NCBI RefSeq assembly: GCF_031143425.1
Contig: NC_090439.1
Coordinates: 349,054,027-349,118,026, forward strand
Direction: 5' to 3'
Source: Pleurodeles waltl
Lineage: Eukaryota; Chordata; Amphibia; Caudata; Salamandridae
DNA length: 64,000 bases
The position numbers and the translations under genes are program-made. Below, in pieces: positions 33,492-43,176 of this stretch. The notes beneath the pieces were generated by a model. It ran no database searches and was not told the origin of the DNA. It saw only the letters and a list, made by a program, of their open reading frames with translations. Positions within the stretch are counted from its first letter, which is position 1; the number at the start of each line of letters is the position of its first letter.

Positions 33492-35415
33492 CTAACCTTT
33501 CCCAAGAGAGTCTTCATTTTCTAAGTGGAAGAACCTGGAAAGGCCATCTGCATTGGCATGGGCAGTCACAGGTCTGTGTTCCACTATAAAGTCCATTCCC
33601 TGTAGGGAGATGGACCACCTCAACAGTTTAGGATTTTCACCTTTCATTTGCATCAGCCATTTGAGAGGTCTGTGGTCAGTTTGAACTAGGAAGTGAGTCC
33701 CAAAGAGGTATGGTCTCAGCTTCTTCAGGGACCAAACCACAGCAAAGGCCTCCCTCTCAATGGCACTCCAACGCTGCTCCCTGGGGAGTAACCTCCTGCT
33801 AATGAAAGCAACAGGCTGGTCAAGGCCATCATCATTTGTTTGGGACAAAACTGCCCCTATCCCATGTTCAGAGGCATCAGTCTGCACAATGAACTGCTTA
33901 GAATAATCTGGAGCTTTTAGAACTGGTGCTGAGCACATTGCCTGTTTCAGGGTGTCAAAGGCCTGTTGGCATTCCACAGTCCAGTTCACTTTCTTGGGCA
34001 TTTTCTTGGAGGTGAGTTCAGTGAGGGCTGTCACAATGGATCCATATCCCTTCACAAACCTCCTGTAATACCCAGTCAAGCCAAGGAATGCCCTGACTTG
34101 AGTCTGGGTTTTTGGAGCTACCCAGTCCAGAATAGTCTGGATCTTGGGTTGGAGTGGCTGAACTTGGCCTCCACCTACAAGGTGGCCCAAGTAAACCACT
34201 GTTCCCTGCCCTATCTGGCATTTGGATGCCTTGATAGAGAGGCCTGCAGATTGCAGAGCCTTCAAAACCTTCTTCAGGTGGACCAGGTGATCCTGCCAGG
34301 TGGAGCTAAAGACAGCAATATCATCAAGATAAGCTGTGCTAAAGGACTCCAAGCCAGCAAGGACTTGATTCACCAACCTTTGGAAGGTGGCAGGGGCATT
34401 CTTTAAACCAAAGGGCATAACAGTGAACTGATAATGCCCATCAGGTGTGGAGAATGCTGTTTTCTCTTTTGCTCCAGGTGCCATTTTTATTTGCCAGTAC
34501 CCTGCTGTCAAGTCAAAGGTACTTAAGAATTTGGCAGCACCTAATTTATCTATGAGCTCATCAGCTCTTGGAATTGGATGAGCATCTGTCTTGGTGACAG
34601 AATTGAGCCCTCTGTAGTCCACACAAAACCTCATCTCTTTCTTTCCATCTTTGGTGTGAGGTTTGGGGACTAAGACCACTGGGCTAGCCCAGGGGCTGTC
34701 AGAGCGCTCAATTACTCCCAATTCCAGCATCTTGTGGACTTCCACCTTGATGCTTTCCTTAACATGGTCAGATTGTCTAAAGATTTTGTTCTTGACAGGC
34801 ATGCTGTCTCCTGTGTCCACATCATGGGTACACAGGTGTGTCTGACCAGGGGTTAAGGAGAAGAGTTCAGGAAACTGTTGTAGGACTCTCCTACAATCAG
34901 CTTGCTGTTGGCCAGAGAGGGTGTCTGAGTAGATCACTCCGTCTACTGTGCCATCTTTTGGGTCTGATGACAGAAGATCAGGGAGAGGTTCACTCTCGGC
35001 CTCCTGATCCTCATCTGTTACCATCAACAGATTGACATCAGCCCTGTCGTGGAAGAGCTTAAGGCGGTTTACATGGATCACCCTCTTGGGGCTCCTGCTT
35101 GTGCCCAGGTCCACCAGGTAGGTGACCTGACTCTTCCTTTCTAGTACTGGGTAAGGGCCACTCCATTTGTCCTGGAGTGCCCTGGGAGCCACAGGCTCCA
35201 GAACCCAGACTTTCTGCCCTGGTTGGAACTCAACCAGTGCAGCCTTTTGGTCATACCAAAACTTCTGGAGCTGTTGGCTGGCCTCAAGGTTTTTGGTTGC
35301 CTTTTCCATGTACTCTGCCATTCTAGAGCGAAGGCCAAGTACATAGTCCACTATGTCCTGTTTAGGCTCATGGAGAGGTCTCTCCCAGCCTTCTTTAACA
35401 AGGGCAAGTGGTCCC
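33492..35415 (-). pseudogene. Gag-Pol of G4, C-terminal segment (end of integrase, reverse transcriptase, RNase H)
   Basis: The frame is open from the G5 junction at 35415 to the stop at 33492. It includes the integrase tail with the KWSGPYPVL (GPY/F) module, the acidic linker, reverse transcriptase (TFDLTAGYW, YLDD) and RNase H. A Gly to Val change (HRPVTAHANADGL) lies just upstream of the last RNase H catalytic Asp and is seen only in this copy. The segment is separated from its N-terminal half (45864-48723) by the 10.4-kb G5 insertion, so no complete polyprotein can be made from this locus. There is no internal stop or frameshift. Confidence 0.93.
35411..35415. repeat. Target site duplication of G5, left copy (GTCCC)
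   Basis: GTCCC is repeated at 45864-45868. Uninterrupted copies have a single GTCCCC at this pol position, which confirms duplication on insertion. Confidence 0.96.
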
Positions 35416-38102
35416 TGTAGGAAGTTGGCTCTGTATGGGCTATTTCAAAGTAAGGAATAGCATGCACAGAGTCCAAGGGTTCCCCTTAGAGGTAAAATAG
35501 TGGTAAAAATAGATAATACTAATGCTCTATTTTGTGGTAGTGTGGTCGAGCAGTAGGCTTATCCAAGGAGTAGTGTTAAGCATTTGTTGTACATACACAT
35601 AGACAATAAATGAGGTACACACACTCAGAGACAAATCCAGCCAATAGGTTTTTATATAGAAAAATATCTTTTCTTAGTTTATTTTAAGAACCACAGGTTC
35701 AAATTCTACATATAATAGCTCATTCGAAAGGTATTGCAGGTAAGTACTTTAGGAACTTCAAATCATCAAAATTGCATGTATACTTTTCAAGTTATTCACA
35801 AATAGCTGTTTTAAAAGTGGACACTTAGTGCAATTTTCACAGTTCCTAGGGGAGGTAAGTATTTGTTAGTTTTACCAGGTAAGTAAGTCACTTACAGGGT
35901 TCAGTTCTTGGTCCAAGGTAGCCCACCGTTGGGGGTTCAGAGCAACCCCAAAGTCACCACACCAGCAGCTCAGGGCCGGTCAGGTGCAGAGTTCAAAGTG
36001 GTGCCCAAAACACATAGGCTAGAATGGAGAGAAGGGGGTGCCCCGGTTCCGGTCTGCTTGCAGGTAAGTACCCACGTCTTCGGAGGGCAGACCAGGGGGG
36101 TTTCGTAGGGCACCGGGGGGGACACAAGTCCACACAGAAATTTCACCCTCAGCAGCGCGGGGGCGGCCGGGTGCAGTGTAGAAACAAGCGTCGGGTTTGT
36201 AATGGAAGTCAATGGGAGATCTAGGGATCTCTTCAGCGCTGCAGGCAGGCAAGGGGGGGGTTCCTCGGGGAAACCTCCACTTGGGCAAGGGAGAGGGACT
36301 CCTGGGGGTCACTCCTCCAGTGAAAGTCCGGTCCTTCAGGTCCTGGGGGCTGCGGGTGCAGGGTCTCTCCCAGGTGTCGGGACTTAGGATTCAAAGAGTC
36401 GCGGTCAGGGGAAGCCTCGGGATTCCCTCTGCAGGCGGCGCTGTGGGGGCTCAGGGGGGACAGGTTTTTGTACTCACAGTCTTAGAGTAGTCCTGGGGTC
36501 CCTCCTGAGGTGTTGGATCGCCACCAGCCGAGTCGGGGTCGCCGGGTGCAGTGTTGCAAGTCTCACGCCTTTTGCGGGGAGCTTGCAGGGTTCTTTAAAG
36601 CTGCTGGAAACAAAGTTGCAGCCTTTCTTGGAGCAGGTCCGCTGTCCTCGGGAGTTTCTTGTCTTTTCGAAGCAGGGGCAGTCCTCAGAGGATGTCGAGG
36701 TCGCTGGTCCCTTTGGAAGGCGTCGCTGGAGCAGGATCTTTGGAAGGCAGGAGACAGGCCGGTGAGTTTCTGGAGCCAAGGCAGTAGTCGTCTTCTGGTC
36801 TTCCTCTGCAGGGGTTTTCAGCTAGGCAGTCCTTCTTCTTGTAGTTGCAGGAATCTAATTTTCTAGGGTTCAGGGTAGCCCTTAAATACTAAATTTAAGG
36901 GCGTGTTTAGGTCTGGGGGGTTAGTAGCCAATGGCTACTAGCCCTAAGGGTGGGTACACCCTCTTTGTGCCTCCTCCCAAGGGGAGGGGGTCACAATCCT
37001 AACCCTATTGGGGGAATCCTCCATCTGCAAGATGGAGGATTTCTAAAAGTCAGAGTCACCTCAGCTCAGGACACCTTAGGGGCTGTCCTGACTGGCCAGT
37101 GACTCCTCCTTGTTGCTTTTTTTGTTCCCTCCAGCCTTGCCGCCAAAAGTGGGGGCCGTGGCCGGAGGGGGCGGGCAACTCCACTAAGCTGGAGTGCCCT
37201 GCTGGGCTGTGACAAAGGGGTGAGCCTTTGAGGCTCACCGCCAGGTGTCACAGCTCCTGCCTGGGGGAGGTGTTAGCATCTCCACCCAGTGCAGGCTTTG
37301 TTACTGGCCTCAGAGTGACAAAGGCACTCTCCCCATGGGGCCAGCAACATGTCTCTGGTGTGGCAGGCTGCTGGAACTAGTCAGCCTACACAGACAGTCG
37401 GTTAAGTTTCAGGGGGCACCTCTAAGGTGCCCTCTGTGGTGTATTTTACAATAAAATGTACACTGGCATCAGTGTGCATTTATTGTGCTGAGAAGTTTGA
37501 TACCAAACTTCCCAGTTTTCAGTGTAGCCATTATGGTGCTGTGGAGTTCGTGTTTGACAGACTCCCAGACCATATACTCTTATGGCTACCCTGCACTTAC
37601 AATGTCTAAGGTTTTGTTTAGACACTGTAGGGGTACCATGCTCATGCACTGGTACCCTCACCTATGGTATAGTGCACCCTGCCTTAGGGCTGTAAGGCCT
37701 GCTAGAGGGGTGTCTTACCTATACTGCATAGGCAGTGAGAGGCTGGCATGGCACCCTGAGGGGAGTGCCATGTCGACTTACTCGTTTTGTCCTCACTAGC
37801 ACACACAAGCTGGTAAGCAGTGTGTCTGTGCTGAGTGAGAGGTCTCCAGGGTGGCATAAGACATGCTGCAGCCCTTAGAGACCTTCCTTGGCATCAGGGC
37901 CCTTGGTACTAGAAGTACCAGTTACAAGGGACTTATCTGGATGCCAGGGTCTGCCAATTGTGGATACAAAAGTACAGGTTAGGGAAAGAACACTGGTGCT
38001 GGGGCCTGGTTAGCAGGCCTCAGCACACTTTCAATTGTAAACATAGCATCAGCAAAGGCAAAAAGTCAGGGGGCAACCATGCCAAGGAGGCATTTCCTTA
38101 CA
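35416..38102 (-). repeat. 3' LTR of G5 (2,687 bp, subtype II)
   Basis: TGTAGGAAG...TTCCTTACA on plus. Subtype II markers: TTTGTTCCCTCCAGCC near 37121 and GGAAGTCAATGGGAGATC near 36204. Private GTATGGGCTATTTC near the outer end, shared with its partner LTR. Confidence 0.94.
35630..35693 (-). terminator. Poly(A) signal of G5
   Basis: AATAAA on the minus strand at 35688-35693 in the 3' LTR, followed in transcript direction by the GT-rich element. Confidence 0.55.
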
Positions 38103-38119
38103 CAACCCCCCCCCAAACG
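38103..38119 (-). promoter_or_regulatory. Polypurine tract of G5
   Basis: CGTTT, nine G and TTG on the minus strand (C-run 38106-38114 on plus), 30 bases after the pol stop codon's first base. Confidence 0.85.
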
Positions 38120-38132
38120 AAAGAGGATGAGA

Positions 38133-41100
38133 CTAACCTTTCCCAAGAGAGTCTTCATTTTCTAAGTGGAAGAACCTGGAAAGGCCATCTGCATTGGCAT
38201 GGGCAGTCCCAGGTCTGTGTTCCACTATAAAGTCCATTCCCTGTAGGGAGATGGACCACCTCAACAGTTTAGGATTTTCACCTTTCATTTGCATCAGCCA
38301 TTTGAGAGGTCTGTGGTCAGTTTGAACTAGGAAGTGAGTCCCAAAGAGGTATGGTCTCAGCTTCTTCAGGGACCAAACCACAGCAAAGGCCTCCCTCTCA
38401 ATGGCACTCCAACGCTGCTCCCTGGGGAGTAACCTCCTGCTAATGAAAGCAACAGGCTGGTCAAGGCCATCATCGTTTGTTTGGGACAAAACTGCCCCTA
38501 TCCCATGTTCAGAGGCATCAGTCTGCACAATGAACTGCTTAGAATAATCTGGAGCTTTGAGAACTGGTGCTGAGCACATTGCCTGTTTCAGGGTGTCAAA
38601 GGCCTGTTGGCAGTCCACAGTCCAGTTCACTTTCTTGGGCATTTTCTTGGAGGTGAGCTCAGTGAGGGCTGTCACAATGGATCCATATCCCTTCACAAAC
38701 CTCCTGTAGTACCCAGTCAAGCCAAGGAATGCCCTGACTTGAGTCTGGGTTTTTGGAGCTACCCAGTCCAGAATAGTCTGGATCTTGGGTTGGAGTGGCT
38801 GAACTTGGCCTCCACCTACAAGGTGTCCCAAGTAAACCACAGTTCCCTGCCCTATCTGGCATTTGGATGCCTTGATAGAGAGGCCTGCAGATTGCAGAGC
38901 CTTCAAAACCTTCCTCAGGTGGACCAGGTGATCCTGCCAGGTGGAGCTAAAGACAGCAATATCATCAAGATAAGCTGTGCTAAAGGACTCCAAGCCAGCA
39001 AGGACTTGATTCACCAACCTTTGGAAGGTGGCAGGGGCATTCTTTAAACCAAAGGGCATAACAGTAAACTGATAATGCCCATCAGGTGTGGAGAATGCTG
39101 TCTTTTCTTTTGCTCCAGGTGCCATTTTTATTTGCCAGTACCCTGCTGTCAAGTCAAAGGTACTTAGGAATTTGGCAGCACCTAATTTATCAATGAGCTC
39201 ATCAGCTCTTGGAATTGGATGAGCATCTGTCTTGGTGACAGAATTGAGCCCTCTGTAGTCCACACAAAACCTCATCTCTTTCTTTCCATCTGTGGTGTGA
39301 GGTTTGGGGACTAAGACCACTGGGCTAGCCCAGGGGCTGTCAGAGCGCTCAATGACTCCCAATTCCAGCATCTTGTGGACTTCCACCTTGATGCTTTCCT
39401 TAACATGGTCAGACTGTCTAAAGATTTTGTTCTTGACAGGCATGCTGTCTCCTGTGTCCACATCATGGGTACACAGGTGTGTCTGACCAGGGGTTAAGGA
39501 GAAGAGTTCAGGAAACTGTTGTAGGACTCTCCTACAATCAGCTTGCTGTTGGCCAGAGAGGGTGTCTGAGTAGATCACTCCATCTACTGTACCATCTTTT
39601 GGGTCTGATGACAGAAGATCAGGGAGAGGTTCACTCTCTGCCTCCTGATCCTCATCTGTTACCATCAACAGATTGACATCAGCCCTGTCGTGGAAGAGCT
39701 TAAGGCGGTTTACATGGATCACCCTTTTGGGGCTCCTGCTTGTGCCCAGGTCCACCAAGTAGGTGACCTGACTCTTCCTCTCTAGTACTGGGTAAGGGCC
39801 ACTCCATTTGTCCTGGAGTGCCCTGGGAGCCACAGGCTCCAGAACCCAGACCTTCTGCCCTGGTTGGAACTCAACCAGTGCAGCCTTTTGGTCATACCAA
39901 AACTTCTGGAGCTGTTGGCTGGCCTCAAGGTTTTTGGTTGCCTTTTCCATGTACTCTGCCATTCTAGAGCGAAGGCCAAGTACATAGTCCACTATGTCCT
40001 GTTTAGGCTCATGGAGAGGTCTCTCCCAGCCTTCTTTAACAAGGGCAAGTGGTCCCCTTACAGGATGACCAAACAGAAGTTCAAAGGGTGAGAACCCTAC
40101 TCCCTTCTGTGGTACCTCCCTGTAAGCGAAAAGCAGACATGGCAGGAGGACATCCCATCTCCTTTTGAGTTTTTCTGGGAGCCCCATGATCATGCCCTTT
40201 AATGTCTTGTTGAATCTCTCAACCAAGCCATTAGTTTGTGGATGGTATGGTGTAGTGAATTTATAAGTCACTCCACACTCATTCCACATGTGCTTTAGGT
40301 ATGCTGACATGAAGTTGGTACCTCGGTCAGACACCACCTCCTTAGGGAAACCCACTCTGGTAAAGATACCAATGAGGGCCTTGGCTACTGCAGGGGCAGT
40401 AGTTGACCTAAGGGGAATAGCTTCAGGATACCTGGTAGCATGATCCACTACTACCAGGATATACATATTTCCTGAGGCTGTGGGAGGTTCCAGTGGACCA
40501 ACTATGTCCACACCCACTCTTTCAAAGGGCACCCCCACCACTGGAAGTGGAATGAGGGGGGCCTTTGGATGCCCACCTGTCTTACCACTGGCTTGACAGG
40601 TGGGGCAGGAGAGGCAAAACTCCTTAACCATGCTGGACATATTGGGCCAGTAGAAGTGGTTGACTAACCTCTCCCACGTCTTGGTTTGTCCCAAATGTCC
40701 AGCAAGGGGAATGTCATGGGCCAATGTTAGGATGAACTCTCTGAACAGCTGAGGCACTACCACTCTCCTAGTGGCACCAGGTTTGGGGTCTCTGGCCTCA
40801 GTGTACAGGAGCCCATCTTCCCAATAGACCCTATGTGTTCCATTTTTCTTGCCTTTGGACTCTTCAGCAGCTTGCTGCCTAAGGCCTTCAAGAGAGGGAC
40901 AGGTTTCTTGTCCCTTACACAGCTCTTCCCTTGAGGGTCCCCCTGGGCCTAAGAGCTCAACCTGATAAGGTTCAAGTTCCAAAGGCTCAGTTCCCTCAGA
41001 GGGCAGAACTTCTTCCTGAGAAGAGAGGTTCCCTTTCTTTTGCTGTGTTGCAGTTGGTTTCCCAACTGACTTTCCTGTTCTCTTGGTAGGCTGGGCCATT

Positions 41101-42911
41101 TTTCCAGACTCCAGCTCTACTTTTTCACCCTGTGCCTTGCATTGTGCTCTCGTTTTCACACACACCAGTTCAGGGATACCCAGCATGGCTGCATGGGTTT
41201 TTAGCTCTACCTCAGCCCATGCTGAGGACTCCAGGTCATTTCCAAGCAGACAGTCCACTGGGATATTTGAGGAGACCACCACCTGTTTCAGGCCATTGAC
41301 CCCTCCCCATTCTAAAGTAACCATTGCCATGGGATGTACTTTTCTCTGATTGTCAGCGTTGGTGACTGTGTAAGTTTTTCCAGTCAGGTATTGGCCAGGG
41401 GAAACCAGTTTCTCTGTCACCATGGTGACACTGGCACCTGTATCCCTCAGGCCCTCTATTCTAGTCCCATTAATTAAGAGTTGCTGTCTGTATTTTTGCA
41501 TGTTAGGCGGCCAGACAGCTAGTGTGGCTAAATCCACCCCACCCTCAGAAACTAGAGTAGCTTCAGTGTGGACCCTGATTTGCTCTGGGCACACTGTTGA
41601 TCCCACTTGGAGACTAGCCATACCAGTGTTACCTGGATGGGAGTTTGGAGTGGAACCTTTCTTGGGACAGGCCTTGTCTCCAGTTTGGTGTCCATGCTGT
41701 TTACAGCTATGACACCAGGCCTTTTTGGGATCAAAGTTTTTACCCTTGTACCCATTGTTTTGTGAAGAGGCTCTGGGCCCACCCTCCTGTGCAGGTTTTT
41801 GGGGGCCTGTAGAAGACTCTTTACTATTTTTAGTTTTGGTTGTCTCATCACCCTTCTGCTGGGGAGTCTTTGTGACCCCTTTCTTTTGGTCACCCCCTGT
41901 TGAAGTCTTGGACACCCTTGTCTTGACCCAATGGTCCGCCTTCTTTCCCAATTCTTGGGGAGAAATTGGTCCTAGGTCTACCAGATGCTGATGCAGTTTA
42001 TCATTGAAACAATTACTTAACAGGTGTTCTTTCACAAATAAATTGTACAGCCCATCATAATTACTTACACCACTGCCTTGAATCCAACCATCTAGTGTTT
42101 TCACTGAGTAGTCAACAAAGTCAACCCAGGTCTGGCTCGAGGATTTTTGAGCCCCCCTGAACCTAATCCTGTACTCCTCAGTGGAGAATCCAAAGCCCTC
42201 AATCAGGGTACCCTTCATGAGGTCATAAGATTCTGCATCTTGTCCAGAGAGTGTGAGGAGTCTATCCCTACACTTTCCTGTGAACATTTCCCAAAGGAGA
42301 GCACCCCAGTGAGATCTGTTCACTTTTCTGGTTACACAAGCCCTCTCAAAAGCTGTGAACCATTTGGTGATGTCATCACCATCTTCATATTTAGTTACAA
42401 TCCCTTTAGGGATTTTCAACATGTCAGGAGAATCTCTGACCCTATTTATGTTGCTGCCACCATTGATGGGTCCTAGGCCCATCTCTTGTCTTTCCCTCTC
42501 TATGGCTAGGATCTGTCTTTCCAAAGCCAATCTTTTGGCCATCCTGGCTAACTGGATGTCCTCTTCACTGGAGTTATCCTCAGTGATTTCAGAGTTGTTG
42601 GTCCCTCCTGTGAGGGAACCAGCATCTCTGACTATTATTTGTGGAGTCAGGGCTTGAGAAGCCCTGCTCTCCCTAAGTAGGACTGGAGGGGGGGAATTTC
42701 CCTCCAAGTCACTATCTTCATCCTCTGAGTTGCCATCCTCAGAGGGGTTGGCCTTTTCAAACTCTGCCAAAAGCTCCTGGAGCTGTACTTTGGTAGGTTT
42801 GGGGCCCATTGCTATTTTCTTTAGTTTACAGAGTGACCTTAGCTCTCTCATCTGTAGATGGAGGTAAGGTGTGGTGTCGAGTTCCACCACATTCACATCT
42901 GTGCTAGACAT
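38133..42911 (-). CDS. Gag-Pol polyprotein of G5 (1,592 aa, intact; Gmr1-like domain order)
   Basis: One frame from ATG at 42911 to the stop at 38133. Domains by residue: SAP-like segment 15-52; acidic stretch; coiled coil about 120-145; SCAN-like capsid about 180-330; zinc knuckle C-x2-C-x4-H-x6-C at 400-415; protease DTGAS at 490; integrase zinc domain H732, H739, C769, C772; DD35E core D802, D862, E898; GPY module near 1038; reverse transcriptase about 1140-1360 with D1253 and YLDD 1314-1317; RNase H with D1465, D1532 and D1575. Integrase before reverse transcriptase defines the Gmr1-like Ty3/Gypsy clade. Gag and Pol share one frame with no stop or shift between them, so enzyme levels must be set by processing. 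No env or chromodomain is seen. The first 134 residues differ from G6 at about 40 positions, but the remaining 1,458 at only about 20. Confidence 0.96.
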   Translation of the reverse strand: MSSTDVNVVELDTTPYLHLQMRELRSLCKLKKIAMGPKPTKVQLQELLAEFEKANPSEDGNSEDEDSDLEGNSPPPVLLRESRASQALTPQIIVRDAGSLTGGTNNSEITEDNSSEEDIQLARMAKRLALERQILAIERERQEMGLGPINGGSNINRVRDSPDMLKIPKGIVTKYEDGDDITKWFTAFERACVTRKVNRSHWGALLWEMFTGKCRDRLLTLSGQDAESYDLMKGTLIEGFGFSTEEYRIRFRGAQKSSSQTWVDFVDYSVKTLDGWIQGSGVSNYDGLYNLFVKEHLLSNCFNDKLHQHLVDLGPISPQELGKKADHWVKTRVSKTSTGGDQKKGVTKTPQQKGDETTKTKNSKESSTGPQKPAQEGGPRASSQNNGYKGKNFDPKKAWCHSCKQHGHQTGDKACPKKGSTPNSHPGNTGMASLQVGSTVCPEQIRVHTEATLVSEGGVDLATLAVWPPNMQKYRQQLLINGTRIEGLRDTGASVTMVTEKLVSPGQYLTGKTYTVTNADNQRKVHPMAMVTLEWGGVNGLKQVVVSSNIPVDCLLGNDLESSAWAEVELKTHAAMLGIPELVCVKTRAQCKAQGEKVELESGKMAQPTKRTGKSVGKPTATQQKKGNLSSQEEVLPSEGTEPLELEPYQVELLGPGGPSREELCKGQETCPSLEGLRQQAAEESKGKKNGTHRVYWEDGLLYTEARDPKPGATRRVVVPQLFREFILTLAHDIPLAGHLGQTKTWERLVNHFYWPNMSSMVKEFCLSCPTCQASGKTGGHPKAPLIPLPVVGVPFERVGVDIVGPLEPPTASGNMYILVVVDHATRYPEAIPLRSTTAPAVAKALIGIFTRVGFPKEVVSDRGTNFMSAYLKHMWNECGVTYKFTTPYHPQTNGLVERFNKTLKGMIMGLPEKLKRRWDVLLPCLLFAYREVPQKGVGFSPFELLFGHPVRGPLALVKEGWERPLHEPKQDIVDYVLGLRSRMAEYMEKATKNLEASQQLQKFWYDQKAALVEFQPGQKVWVLEPVAPRALQDKWSGPYPVLERKSQVTYLVDLGTSRSPKRVIHVNRLKLFHDRADVNLLMVTDEDQEAESEPLPDLLSSDPKDGTVDGVIYSDTLSGQQQADCRRVLQQFPELFSLTPGQTHLCTHDVDTGDSMPVKNKIFRQSDHVKESIKVEVHKMLELGVIERSDSPWASPVVLVPKPHTTDGKKEMRFCVDYRGLNSVTKTDAHPIPRADELIDKLGAAKFLSTFDLTAGYWQIKMAPGAKEKTAFSTPDGHYQFTVMPFGLKNAPATFQRLVNQVLAGLESFSTAYLDDIAVFSSTWQDHLVHLRKVLKALQSAGLSIKASKCQIGQGTVVYLGHLVGGGQVQPLQPKIQTILDWVAPKTQTQVRAFLGLTGYYRRFVKGYGSIVTALTELTSKKMPKKVNWTVDCQQAFDTLKQAMCSAPVLKAPDYSKQFIVQTDASEHGIGAVLSQTNDDGLDQPVAFISRRLLPREQRWSAIEREAFAVVWSLKKLRPYLFGTHFLVQTDHRPLKWLMQMKGENPKLLRWSISLQGMDFIVEHRPGTAHANADGLSRFFHLENEDSLGKG

Positions 42912-43158
42912 TATGCTTCTAAAAGTTGGAATACTTTTTAAGAAACTAAAACTGGTTCTAGAATCTAATTCAAACTTTTACAAACTTTTAAACTCTAAAA
43001 GAAATGCTAAACAGGGACTTAACACATAAGGCCCTAGCAGGACTTTTAAGAATTTAGAAAACTTTTCAAATTGCAAAAATCAATTTCTAATGACAATTTT
43101 GGAATTTGTCGTGTGATCAGGTATTGGCTGAGTAGTCCAGCAAATGCAAAGTCTTGTA
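42912..43158 (-). other. 5' untranslated leader of G5
   Basis: 247 bp of AT-rich sequence between primer-binding site and Gag start. It is visibly more diverged from the G3, G4 and G6 leaders than the pol regions are, in line with the distinct Gag N-terminus. Confidence 0.6.
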
Positions 43159-43175
43159 TCCCACCGCTGCCACCA
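43159..43175 (-). promoter_or_regulatory. Primer-binding site of G5, perfect tRNA-Leu complement
   Basis: On the minus strand TGGTGGCAGCGGTGGGA starts one base after the LTR. From memory it is complementary to the 3' end (TCCCACCGCTGCCACCA) of vertebrate tRNA-Leu (AAG/UAG), CCA tail included. Confidence 0.8.
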
Positions 43176-43176
43176 A

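Noticed and set aside
38103..38132. An env-like or additional ORF between pol and the 3' LTR
   Set aside because: Only about 30 bp separate the pol stop from the LTR in every copy, so there is no room for another gene.
43159..43175. A tRNA gene near the LTR-leader boundary
   Set aside because: Only the complement of a tRNA 3' end is present, as expected for a primer-binding site. No cloverleaf can be formed.
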